NCBI RefSeq assembly: GCF_000003815.2
Contig: NC_049992.1
Coordinates: 5,468,481 to 5,532,480 of the forward strand
Length of the DNA: 64,000 bases
Source: Branchiostoma floridae
Lineage: Eukaryota; Chordata; Leptocardii; Amphioxiformes; Branchiostomatidae
Direction of reading: 5' to 3'
Part shown: piece by piece, positions 13,801-26,143 of the stretch
Numbering within the stretch: the first letter of the stretch is position 1
Layout: every line of letters starts with the position of its first letter
Translations under genes and position numbers: made by a program
The notes under the pieces: generated by a model
What the model saw: the letters and a program-made list of their open reading frames with translations, nothing else
Databases searched by the model: none
Told to the model about the DNA's origin: nothing

Positions 13801-14704
13801 GAGTAGGAATTGGGACGACGAAGTTTTACTTTGAGCCCCCCTGTGTGTGACCTTTCGAATTCCTGTTTTGGAATTAACTTATAGAACCATAATTTTTTAT
13901 ATCTTGCAATTCTGACAAGTTTCCTATTTTGTAACTAAATTTGTATCAAATTGGAAATTGGAATTAATTTTGTATATATAAAGAATCATATCATATCATA
14001 TTATATTTGATATCTTTCAATACGGACAAGTGTTATGCTTGCACATTTGATATCGAGTTCATTTTCATAGCGTAGGTATGGTTTGTATCGTTTGCAGAAT
14101 TGTTTGTGAAAAATGACTCAGCACATTACTGTTCAGTTTATATAATGTCTTAACCCGATACTCGTATCAAGCAATGCAGGAATACCTTTTTAAATGTGCC
14201 TTTGCATTTCTCTTGCGATGTAGATTGGTGGTTTTCCGACCATGAATAGATGTTTTATCTGGTGCGTAGATAATTCTAATGCAGGGTTGTATAGCAACTG
14301 TAGGGTATGACCCACTTTTAGATAGCTCATTCGGCGGCGAGGATACGTTTCAATGCTCTGAGGAAATAAGATGATGGGAACGGATGGATGATGATAGATT
14401 CCTGACCCAGAGAGCCTCACGTACCATCAAGGAAAATAAAAGACCCTATGAAAAACAGCAAGCAATCGGGACGTATTTTGGAAAATGCCAGACGTTAGAC
14501 GTTTCAGGCTGCATCCACAACATTTCGGTATACGTAGTAACACTGAGCAAATTAGCTGAACAGCGTGTTGTTGAAAAAATAACTATGAATGGATGTGCAA
14601 AAGACACACTTTAGATAGTCCAAAAGGAAATAAAAATAAGACATCGGGTCATCGACAAAAATATACTGCTTTCTTAGAAATCAGCTTGACAGTATCTTGA
14701 CGAC

Positions 14705-16083
14705 GGCTTAGGCTAGGGTCACAATTAGCCCGGTGCCCGTCAGGGATGTAGCCCCGGCCGGGCTCTGAAGTCGGGCGGACACCGGCTGTTTACCGGCTGT
14801 CGTGGTCACAATCAAACGTTGCCTTCGCGCTGCCCCATGGGGGTCCCGGAGTGTTCCGGCGGGCACCCCGTCATTTTTCTTTAAAAAATTTCCACCTTCC
14901 TAGGTTCGTCTCCGGCAGACACCCGTCAGATGTTCTGACGGTGTCCTGTAGTCACCCCTGCGGGGTCCGACAGGGTAACGTTTGTCTCTCACAGCCCGGT
15001 GGGGCAGTTGTAGGGTCCCTGCCGCATGCCCTGCGAACAACGGCAGGGAACCAGGCAGGCTCCTGGTGGGCACTCTTTAAGGGGTATAAAAACAAGCATT
15101 GCCTGCATTCACTTAAGGTAGTACATCATTGAACTTGGAGTACTGGTGCGGTACGTCGGGGTCCGTTCACTGCGGCACGGTTTTTTTCGCCAACTTTTCC
15201 TCGCACTCGCACTGACGTGCGGCACTGTTACGTTTCTAAACTAAACTAAATAAACATGTTATTGGAATTTTTAATGTCGGCGGATGACTTGCCAAACTGT
15301 TGAGGCCTATATTTTTATATTTGTAAAACGAAAAAAAATGGCTTATGGGTCCGAATGACTGCAAGTTTGGCGTTCCGTCGGCCAATTGCAGAGGAAACGT
15401 CCTTCTTCAGCCAAACATCTTTCTTCAGCTTGTTTCTATAGTCTGGGGTTGTAATATCGTAAAAAAACATAGAAGCTTTCTATGAAGGAGGCTATCTGTT
15501 CGTCCTGCTTCTCAGTGATGCAGCCTATTATGTGGTCTGTTGCGTGGTGTGTTGTCCTATCCCCCTCTGTTCAGCCCTTGTCTGCAGAAGTTTCTGTTGC
15601 TGAATTCTTCCGCCTGCCTAGTGGGCTAAGGGCTGTTTCCCCTGGTCTTCTCCTTTCCCTTGGTATAGCGCTATGCACTTAACTCCACTGTAATACGAGA
15701 ACTGTGTGATACGTGTAAGTTCACGGCTTTTGTCCTTTCACGTGATCTGTGACGTCACATATTTGACCCGGTGTTACGAATTACACACTTTTATTCCGTA
15801 AACCTGGTCTTTGACGTAACGAATTTATTCCGACAGACTGCCGGCAACCGGAGGGGTCCCTCTCGGTGTTGTCACGATTAGGTCGCGGGGTGGTTGTACG
15901 AGCGGGTCCCTGGTTCATTTTAGCTCAGACTTAAATTGAACCAGGGTCCCGGCCGGGCCTCAAAATACCCCGGCAGCCGCGAGGTGTCCCACAGGGTAAC
16001 GGAGGGGTCACGCCCGAAAGTGCCAAAAAACAGCCCGTGAATTGTCCGGCAGGGCCCCTTTTTCGAATTGTGACCTAAGCCTT
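14705..16083. mobile_element. GC-rich non-autonomous inverted-repeat element
   Basis: The left end GGCTTAGG(ctaggg)TCACAATT is matched by the right end AATTGTGACCTAAGCC, its reverse complement apart from a six-base insertion. The 1.4-kb interior is much richer in G+C than its surroundings and is full of CCCGGC/GGGTCCC blocks. No transposase frame was seen; short frames such as 15482-15682 show no conserved domain. A fragment of the same family lies at about 26432-26580, ending in a similar GGGCCCCTTTT.TCGAAT motif. The superfamily is not assigned. Confidence 0.65.
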
Positions 16084-18666
16084 ACGAAGCATGAAATTGA
16101 TATCCTATTTGACAGAGTGCTACCATCATCTGCAAAGATGGAAGGATGCCTACTATATCTCAGCGACAAAGGATCTCTTGAAACAGACAAATAACCATTT
16201 AGATAGATATAGCTTATAAACATGAAAGCGCGTGGTTGGCTGGTTGGTCGTTCGGGTGGCGGTGACGATTCATCACGGACTTAGTTTGCCATTTTAGTAT
16301 CTATCAGATAAAGGCATCGGATATGTTAGAAACATGTATGAACAATTTGTTCTATTTGCATGTGAAGATGGGACCATAGCTTCTAATCTTTCATATTTGA
16401 CATCTAGCTCTTTCGGTTACATTAACGAAAGGACTTGTTAATGAAATAGATTTAAGGTCATCAAGGTTGATGTATGTATGTATGTAAGGTTGAATTGTTT
16501 TCTTATTGGTCTTTCCCTTATCGTTTGTAGATTTCATTAATAAATAACATTACACCGTTCTTCTATAAGAATGCAATGAAAAAAAAAAACTTAGATTGAC
16601 TTGCAGGGAAGAGGACTGAAAATGCCAACAATATGAGCACAGAACTCTTGTACCGTGAAATTGGTACCACCTCAAACGCAGCAGAGAACCGGCCATGACG
16701 TCATTCCTGCCCATTTCAATGACTGATGATGCTATCCGGTCAGCTAACGGGTGATCTCGAGAAAAAATCAAAAGCTTTGAAAATGGAAAGGAGAAAGTTC
16801 ATGGTCACGACAAATTACGTGGTCTGTGTGAGCTGCAGTACTTTCATGGTTATGCAATTTCATTCCCTGTGAAATTTGAAATAAAGGAACATGCTTCCAT
16901 TCCACCCGAAATGTATCATTTTCCTTAGTATCAATCATTTGGCTACATCATGATACTCAATAATTCAAGATTGTGATGATGATTGTTTTAGCCTGAGTTA
17001 TAAAGCAAAAAGTCCCCAGAAGTTGGGATTCTTTTTATTTGATACATAAACCATAGTATGCTTCATTTTCTCCCAATATCCCCATACATCTAAATTTTGT
17101 TTTCCTTCCTTATCATTTCGAATTCCATCATCAAAAAGCAAAAATCACATAATATTTTCGTTTCACAAGCCATGTCGATACACTGGTCGTTTACTGATAA
17201 ACATGTACACACCAAGAAATAATTGATATATATATATATATATATAACCTAATATACACGTAACTGGTAATAATGCAAATATAACATCTGTCTTTTGCTG
17301 CTAAGGCTATCTAGGGATCTTGGGACACTTACATTGCTTTGTAAAGCTCTTACTATCTTTTGAGTACCATAGCACTGAAGCGAGACATTTTACTGCCAAC
17401 AAAGCTCTTATTGCCTGCGAGACCAATTACAGGTAAATTTGTCTCGTTCCATCCGCTAAGCATGACGCCATGTGGAGGTATTTTCCGCCAGAAGAGAATC
17501 GTTCCCTTGATCCCTTAGACGATTACTACAGGAAGCTAGGAGAGAATCATTCAAGTGTTAGCAGGTGTTCTATTGCAATGGGTAACGTTAATGACATGGC
17601 TTCCTTCAGTCTGGGCTATTTCTCGTAGCTCATGCAAATACAAATGGAATGGGACGAGCAGGTTATTTTGGACAAGCCTAAACCTCGAGGATTTCCCCGA
17701 TAATGTCCTAGTTCATCTATCATACATCGCCACAAGTTTACAGTATGGTCAATAATTCATTAACGAAACCATAACATTTGCGTAACCATCCTATCAGACG
17801 AGTACCTGCTTGCTATTCACCTGTATACAAATTTTATTTTTCTGTTAATGCAGCAGTATGAGTTATAGAATATCCATTGCTTGCGAATGTTCAAATTTCT
17901 TCGAAACATTGCTTGTTTAAAAATCACGTCACGTTCTTCTAGAATTTTGTTATTATATGGAAAATGTAGTTATTTCCTCTAAATCTTCTTGAAAGCGTAA
18001 TAAACTTGGTGTATCACAACTGTCGTTGGTGTTTGCAAAAATGTGTCTGCTGAATACTAAAAAGGAATAGAAAACTATGAATCAGACTTTCCAATGCAAC
18101 AACTCCATATAATTTGTATGTCAAAACTTCGTCAAGGGAGTTTTAAGGATTATCTGCCGGCAGACCAGCTATCATCAATAATGTTAAATCGATACCAAAT
18201 GGCACATGGGGAGGATAGTATTGTTAGCACGATTGATATTTATTACTTTGTTATCATACATAAACCTCACGCTGAGCCTGCAACCGTTGTGGAAGAGTTA
18301 TTGCTTGATTAGTCTGAAGCAAAACTTATTTCTCTTTTGGGATATGCGTTTCTTGAAATTTAAGTGCAATATACCAAGCCAACAGAAAGTAATTTTCCCA
18401 CCGTTTTACGATACATAAACATAATGGCTTTGGTGTAACTTGGAAACGACCGTATGGCGTCTTTGGATTCGAAACTTTAAATCTGAAAGCAAGTTACTTC
18501 TTACAGCAAATTGTAAGCGAATAACAGACAAAATACAAGCCTTCATTGGCAATAGCGTCTTGGTATATTGTCTATGAACCTCATCCGGTATAACATCCGG
18601 GCTACATACTTACCAACTGTTTTGTTGATATACACAGTGCGTGGCTGACACAGTTCATCCAAAGCC

Positions 18667-21600
18667 ATGGACACTCCGGTTCTAAAGGTGGCTGTTTTTG
18701 AGGTAAGGTACATATTTTTCATAGAAATTATACATGTACATGTTGCATTTTAACTTACATTATATGTTAAGAATTTTCTCACTACTTTTAAACGATTGTA
18801 ACCAAATATTTATGCTGCAACTGTAAATTACTGTAACTAAAAAATCTGTACATGTACTTCATAATAATTATGCAAATGTTATGTACTTTCATACGTTTTT
18901 TTTCTATTTTTCCATAACAAAAGAATGTGAATTATGACTGCTGAATGCTCTTCAATGATCCTCAATGTAATGTTTCATTTCTCACAGCCGACTCATCCTT
19001 TTCTTGCGTTATTGTAGAGATCTCCGTTCATAGTGAAGCTAGAGAGTCCAGATGGGTTCCAGTGGAGTGGTTTCTGTGTGGACCTGTTGAATCACCTCTC
19101 CTCCCTGCTAAACTTCCGGTACGAGCTGTACGAAACCCCGGGTAATGCTGCAGGAAACAGACTTCCTGACGGAAACTGGACCGGAGTGATTGGTCAGATT
19201 GTTAATGAGGTATGTTTTTGTTGTCTAAATTTCTTAGCTTTATATCATTGTATTAATCCTTGTGGATCCATCTACATTTATCTATATCTAATAATATAGA
19301 TCTACCTTTCTTTGCATCTATCAATCTATCATCTGTCTATCTATTTATGTAAACATCTGTCAATAGATAAATAGACATTTTCATCTGTCCATCTATCTAG
19401 CTACATAGTGTTAATGTCTACCTTTATCTATATCTATAACCTAGCGATCTAGTAGAGGTGTCATTCACACATATATACCAAACGTAACCTCGTATTTTCA
19501 ATAGAAACACAATGTTAACCCTTGTTACGTGTCTGTAGAAAGCTGACCTGGCCTTATCCTCCCTGTCCATCACGTCTCTGAGGGAGAAGGTCGTGGACTT
19601 CACCAATCCTTTTATGGAATATGGTCACGTGCTGGTCATGCGCAGACCGTCACTGGAAGACAGGCACATCCTGGCTTTTACCCATCCATTCCATTGGCAG
19701 GTGACAAGAGTTTTTTTTTTCTATTTGGCACATAGATAAGGAATAACACGGTCTTATCTATGAGTCATTTATCTATAATGTTAACGTATGTGTCTTAATT
19801 GGACACGTTCCTGATGAAACTACAAAAATTGCACAAAGGTCATCCATGCTTTGTGAAACAGTCACACTACATTAAGCTACAAAATTGCCAGCAATTACAA
19901 GTTGCAGTTATCAAGATCTCGACATTTTGACGTGAATGATGTTCATGGTCTGACAGCATAACAAGATGGCGTGATGAAAGTTGTGGTGTTTAGATGCAAG
20001 CAAGTCAAAATGACCCCGAGGAAGGTGGCAGATGGTCACCGAAACTTCGGTAGAATAAACACTAGTCTAGTTTGTGTGCAAAGGATATCTTACGTGGCTG
20101 ACAGAAGAGGATAAAAGAATCATTGTAGGAGCTGTCCTGCTTTACTTTAGTGCAGCCTTCCACATAGTTAATCACGATATCCTGCTAGCTAAGTTGAGAT
20201 GTCATGGATTCAAAGACCTGGCAGTCAGCTGGGTAGAGAGTTAACTCAGAGGAAAGGAACAGGCTGTGTTTTTTTAATGTGCCTATAAATGAGATCCTAA
20301 TAAAACAAACAAGCAAACAAAAATCTTTCTGTCAACTTCTAGCATGTTTCGAGCAAGGCTACTTAAGAGCAGGTAGATGATATTGTTTTTTCAATCAAAC
20401 TTTACCATCACAATTGTTCTTCCCTCCCCAGGTGTGGTTGTGCATCATCACCTGCATGTTCACGGTGGGAATCCTGCTGTTCCTGACCAGCAGACTCAGG
20501 CTGAAGATGAACGCCGGGGACAGACATGCCGACAACGACAGGGCCTTCAACCTCAGGAACAGCCTCTGGTTCGTCTACTGGTCCATGATGCGGAAAGGTA
20601 AAAGTGCACTCTCACTGCACTTGCGTCAAGCTTGCGTCACCGCAGGGTTCGTTCACTGCGTCACTGTTTTGTTATTTTCTCTAATTCTCTAATTCTAATT
20701 TTCTAATCTAGATATTACGTAATACGTAAACGTATGACTCAAAAGACAACAAAATACACAAAAGGTAGGAAAATTCGTTCTTTTATCTCTGAAATTCTTT
20801 TTATATCTTTAGTATCTTTATTATTTTACCTTTAGTATCTTTTGAACCCCGCAGTGACGCAATTGTAGTGAGAGAGCAGCTTAGTCAAGTGTTTAATCGA
20901 TACGCTGGAACAGTGACTTAAGCACGCGCACAGATTGTTAAATTGGTCAGACGTTTCAGGTTGCTTCTCGTAACTGACCGAACAAGACCTGCGGGTCACC
21001 AGGCTTAAACCCCAAACTATGTGAAGTGCGTTTTATTGGTAACATTGACTAACCATGTGTATCTTATTATTAGCATCGGCTAGCGATGTGTTTCGTATTG
21101 GAAAATTGACTAGACGAGTGTATGTTATAAACGAAATTGATTAGCCATGTGCATCATATGTGGAACATGGATCAGCCTTGATAATCAATATCTATCTCAT
21201 GAAAATGATTGATAAGATAGGCATATCTGTATTTTGTTGAACATTGAATAACCCTGTGTAACATTGTTGGTAACATTAATTATATGTATGTTATAGGTAT
21301 CGTTGAATAGCTTTGCATCTTAATTATGGGTAACATGCATTGGCATCTGTATAACATTGACTAGCCATGAGTATGTATGTGTATTTGTGGACAACAACGA
21401 CTATACATTTGATCTTACGGATAACGTAGGACTATTTTTTTGTACTTTTCCAACACTCAACAGGAGGAGAGCCCCCACCGCGGTCTCTATCTATAAGGAT
21501 CATGGCAGGGTTCTGGTGGCTGTTCGTGCTGATTGTCGTGTCCACTTACACCGCCAACCTCACGGCTTTCCTCACCGTCAAACGCCTCAAGCATCCCGTC

Positions 21601-23715
21601 ACCTCTCTGGACGACCTCGCCTCGCAAACCAAAGTCAAGTACGGCATCGTCAACCGCGGGTCGCTGTACGATTTCTTCAAAGCACAGGAAGGTGAATATT
21701 CGAGTATAAGAAGATTATTTGCGTTTGGGATCGCAATGTTGGCAGCGACACCTAGCTGCAGTTCTTGTCTTGAGGCAGGTGACAGAGAGTCACGGAATCG
21801 TCTGCTGTGATTGTATGTCTAGGCTGTAGATGAATATATCTCCTTATCCTGTGATTCTCAAACATTATTAATCCCATGAAATATCGAGTATGCCTTATAA
21901 GACTATGGGAAATCATGTTATGGATGACGCCTATGCCGACACTGTTTTTCATCTGATTAAAATATTCTAATTGGGGGCTGTAATTAAAACACTAAAAGAC
22001 CTAAAGTTTTTTTTTTACATGTATGAGCGACACAGTAGACGCAAGCCATTTATGCTAGCTTTGAACTTTAGCTGTTTCCCCCTCCTTAGGCACAAGTTCT
22101 ATCTATGAAAGACTTTGGTACGGCATGGAGGCCAATCCACAGGAAAGCTTCGTCAGCAACATACAAGAAGGGATGGACAGAGCAAGACAAGGGGAATATG
22201 CCTTCATAACGGAAGGCACTCATTTCATGTATGAGGTAATTACATAATTCATAGAAAAGCTGCATCATGGTACGTGATATGGTGTAGAATGGTGTGATAT
22301 ATGATATATGATGCGATATGACATGATATGAGTCTTATATAAGAGGCGTCGCGTCGCGTACCGGTAGGGTGTTTGGATTTTGGTTTTGGTTTAGTTTAAC
22401 CCAAATATGATCCGACGTTGTATCCGCAGAGAGGCACATTCAGATGCTCAGTTCCTGGACTCATTCTTTTGGACACCATTTCTAACTACAATAAGTGAAA
22501 ATGGCAGTTTAGACGTTCATTATGAATGGTATCTTAGTAGTGATCTAAAGTGGCTGAGATCTTGGTCTATGTTGGCGCGGGAAGCCAACATGTTTGTAAT
22601 GGCCATTTGCATTATTCAATTAGAGACCTCTTAGAGAATCAGCTATAATACGTTTAAGGGGACTAGAACTTTTTTAGTCGTCTTGAAAAGAAAGACATGG
22701 ATACATACTAGATGAAAATGTTGTGCGATAGATCTAATTGATTTTGACCCTTTCAAACTTTTCTTGAATTCATTGAAAGATTGTAGCTTGGCATATACGT
22801 ACAGAATATTTTTCTCCCACTGCTAGGCCATGAAAGACCCGGACTGCCAGTTGAGCATGGTGGGTGCGCCGTTTGTCTATGGAGGCTATGGGATCGCCAC
22901 AAGGAACGGCAGTCATTGGACAGAGAAACTAACTATCGGGTAAGACTAAAGAGATAGATATTTATTTATTACTAGTCTAAATCTTACTTCGACGATGTAG
23001 ATCAACCAAGGCCAATACGTTCATACTTGCACAACCATATACGTAACTCGTATCTTGGCTGTTCCATGATTTGCGTATTGTTACATGTACATGTTACCAC
23101 TCTAAATATGATGTACTCTAAGTCTTGTCAGGACGTGTTAATGAGATGTTGCACCTTTGTTTTCTATCACATGAAGCATCTTACAGCTGCGAGAGTTGGG
23201 CAGAATCAACGCGTTACGGGACCGGTGGTGGCCGAAGTCGGAGTGCTCGCTGGACGGGTCCGATCCCCGCGCCAATGCTAGCGGTCTGACGCTGGGGGAG
23301 CTGAAGGTTATTTCCTTCCCTCGTATGATATACATAGGAAATTTATCAAATAATGTCTAGACACTAGAAATCCCTCCAATTATTGTAAAAGACCAAATTC
23401 ATCCCCTTCTATGTAGTACTACCTTTGTATAAGTAGATTAGCCTTACAGAACTGAATCAGTAGAAGCCATGCTTTTTACCTTGTACAATTGTTGCGCAAT
23501 AAACTTATAATTATGTATAAAGCTTTAACCTTGACACCTAAACAAGTTACGTTGTACACAACTTTGGTGTTGTGTAATGGATTGGTTGGTCGGCACATTG
23601 ACTCTCTCCCTCATTTAGTTTAGTCCATTTAGTATACATCTTTTTGTCTGCCTGTTAATTTCTCTCTGTCTCTCTCTCTCTCTTATAGTATATATATATG
23701 ATACATAGAGAGAGA

Positions 23716-23746
<31 letters not shown>

Positions 23747-24724
23747 GGGGGAGAGAGACTGTGTAAGGAGTATAATGTTTCATGTTCTAAACTCAACAGG
23801 GCGTGTTCTATTTGCTGTTTTGTGGCCTGGCGGTGGGTGTTGTCGTTGCAGTTTGTGAAATCTACTGGCAGAACACGCATCCCGTCAAGGAGGTAAGTAG
23901 CAATTTAGATAGTTTGTGACTTTTTCATTTGTTCCAAACTAATCCTCAATTAGGCCATAAGGTTTGATATGCAGACAGCGTTATATGCTTACTTGGCAAT
24001 TTTACTGGCACAAAAGTCGGAGTTTTACAGTGAGGTATTGCTTTTATCTTTCTGTCTGTCCATACTTGGCCAGGGTTCAAATTGGTTCCCCAGTAGGCAC
24101 GCAGGCAATGAATGTTGCTATCTGTGAAATCTGGAGCCCGAGGATGGTATTTGGGTGTTGAGCACGCAATGTGTGAAATGGATTTTAGATTCTAGATTTA
24201 TTGAAATTGCAGACAATGAAATACATCGCAAACCCTGGCAGCTTAGGTGATAGTGGATGTCAATACATACATACATTTACACTTCTTATTGAATACACAT
24301 GATTAACTCAACTGGTTAACGTATACATAACGTATAAAAAGGTTAACGTATACTTCAAATAAATTTTCAAAATACTTAACATCAGTACGGAATTTTCGAA
24401 TTGTTTTAATGACCTAGCTGCTTATTGCAATTTTAAACATCTATATCTACAGTCAGACAATCCCCTATGTAGTATACCGTGTTCTAGTATACAACTTGAC
24501 TTCACAGTTTTTATTGTAACTGATTGGATTTTTAAAAATCATTACTGCGTGTGTTTTTTGTTTTGTTTTTACAGAGCGAACAGTCCGTACCACTGGAGAA
24601 AGACCTGTCCCAGGAATTTACAGACCATGCGTTTTTAAGAGAGTGTCTACAAAAAGCCGAGATAGGAGAGATTCGAGTCGTCATCCAAAAGATCGAGCCA
24701 AGCAACACGGACAGGAATCCGTAA
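18667..24724 (+). CDS. Ionotropic glutamate receptor B, ATD-less subunit
   Basis: Ten exons join in phase: 18667-18702, 19018-19209, 19539-19700, 20432-20597, 21464-21691, 22090-22235, 22827-22939, 23177-23306, 23800-23892, 24575-24724 (471 aa). S1 is at about 8-130, with the ligand-carboxylate Arg in [16 protein letters not shown] (R91). M1 is about 132-152. Pore loop M2 ends WSMMRKG, with Arg184 at the Q/R position. M3 carries [10 protein letters not shown] (212-221). S2 has GSL (S252, L253), Glu303 in ITEGTHF, and the Cys317-Cys371 pair expected to form the S2 disulfide. M4 is about 392-414, followed by a 57-residue tail. Family knowledge: plasma-membrane ligand-gated channel subunit. No amino-terminal domain or signal peptide was found; the ATG has a strong GCCATGG context and an in-frame TGA 24 nt upstream, so the 5' end is uncertain. 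Nearest type is inferred to be the Epsilon or kainate-binding-protein-like class. Confidence 0.88.
20602..20880. mobile_element. MITE in iGluR B intron 4, abutting the donor
   Basis: Starting within about four bases of the GT at 20598, GTGCACTCTCACTGCACTTG leads into CGTCAAGCTTGCGTCAC, and the far end reads GTGACGCAATTGTAGTGAGAGAGCA, an inverted and diverged copy. The same element occurs in iGluR C at 35776-36000. The core shares TCACTGTTTTGTTATTTTCTC and ATTACGTAATACGTAAA.GTAT.ACT. It has no coding capacity. Confidence 0.75.
21030..21380 (+). repeat. Degenerate tandem repeat in iGluR B intron
   Basis: Variants of 'aacattga.tagccatgtgtat.tta' recur every 45-65 bp (for example near 21043, 21095, 21143 and 21353). 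It is an intronic minisatellite-like array with strong decay and no coding role seen. Confidence 0.5.
23660..23758. repeat. (TC)n/(AG)n microsatellite, inverted pair
   Basis: A TC-rich run (about 23664-23684) and an AG-rich run (about 23708-23758) flank a short TA-rich centre, just upstream of the M4 exon of iGluR B. Together they could form a purine/pyrimidine hairpin. Confidence 0.7.
24190..24304 (-). repeat. Dispersed repeat, LINE-tail-like, copy 3
   Basis: Read on the minus strand this matches 18-164 and 3461-3579: TGTGTATTCAATAAGAAGTG through GCATT-like and TTGTCTGCAATTTCAATAAATCTAGA. It lies in the last intron of iGluR B. Confidence 0.55.
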
Positions 24725-26143
24725 CAAGACTATTGTTGCGTTGTTACATGATGAGTGCTTTATTCTAGATACATATCAGACCCATTCTGTTAACCGTGCC
24801 TTCTTTGTCATGAGATTATTGTATTGATGAAATCAGTATGACAACGTTTTGGCGTCAGAACATGTGCTCAACTCCTTTCAAGTACCGATGTCTGCGTCCT
24901 CGGGCATCTTGATTGCACGACTTTACCATTTAGGCATGGAAATTGGTGCCTAAATTCGGTTAAGGAGATTAAAGGCAGTGGAAGGAGAGGGTTGAGGTTT
25001 GTTTTCCAATACTGTGCCCTAGACACAGTTGACAAAGGCATACTGCCTTTACAACTTTAAAGTGCTATGGGCCATGGATTTTCTATAACTTTATGAATGA
25101 ATTGAAGCTGGCTCAAAGTATGTACTTACATGCATACATGTATATAAGTAGAGATTGCGTTTGAAAGACATCGCTAAATACCTGTCGTAAAAAAATTGCG
25201 AAAAAGTACATGTATACAGTCCAAATACAAGATAGCTATATTGTAATTCTTGAAGTTTGAAGTTAGAGTTCCGGATTCCAGGTCTGAAGGAGGGAAATAA
25301 GGTAATTATATTTTGCTGAAATTCGAGTTAATGTTATGTTAATCAATGCTATTTTTTAGGTACGGTGCACCTACTCCTCCAACAGGAGTTTATAACCATT
25401 TTCGGCGTGAATCTTTTGCCTAGTTACGTATTTATGTTGTGTGTAATTCATCTTGTATGTATGATATGATTTCAATTTTTGTATCAACGTGTAATCTTGG
25501 TTACGTTATTTGGATTCCTTATCAATCAGCATACTTTGCTGAAGGAACAACCCAAATATGTTTACGATTGATTAAATGAATGACATCAGTCGTTACCACG
25601 CTAACTAATTATATGCATATGAATGACACAAAAGTCTATAGATTTAGATAATTTGATTCATTGTTTTTACCTTTTGCAGGTTTTGTAGTTTGCGTACTAC
25701 TGAGTACGATAAAGAGCTTTTTCAACATACGAAATATAGCCATGGCACTTTGCACATGCTCATCGTTGAATTCCAGACACGCTCGTTACATAAACACAAA
25801 ACTGTTGGAGTGATCTTGATATATAGCACTATTTGGTTCCAACGAACATTATCAAGGATTCCAAAAAGAGTCGTTGAGATCAAATCTGATAAGATAGACG
25901 GACCATTTGTTATAAGCCGCAAGGGTTCCTTTATGAAATAAGTTGGCAGTCGTCCAAGAATATTTCTGGTCTATATTGCCTTGCACCAGTTTCTTCCAGA
26001 TCACTTCAGTGTTCACTGACGAAAGATGGTGGATGCTATCTGAAACGTCTTACCGTTTTGAAATCATATCCAATTGCTTAAGAAACTGCTTTTTGGCATA
26101 TCTTATTACCTGGATGTCTTATCTTCAAAGACGCATTGCCATG

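Larger units (their letters stand above)
1731..18664. other. Gene-poor intergenic tract with repeats
   Basis: About 17 kb between iGluR A and B contains no exon I can support. It holds a LINE-like tail (3461), a duplicated dispersed repeat (3943 and 7549), G homopolymers at 4098-4113 and 4916-4933, a foldback MITE (8190), a tandem duplication (10531), a GC-rich inverted-repeat element (14705) and a TA microsatellite at about 17227. Upstream 5' exons of iGluR B could lie here but none was recognised. Confidence 0.6.

Noticed and set aside
17555-17755. Signal-peptide-like frame that could be the missing 5' exon of iGluR B
   Set aside because: It starts with GTG, not ATG, in this register, and no phase-1 donor consistent with the S1 exon was found.
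23177-23306. Acceptor of iGluR B exon 8 at 23186 (TTACAG)
   Set aside because: It breaks the phase; the AAG at 23174-23176 restores GG|C and gives ILQLRELG, matching ILRLRESG of iGluR C.
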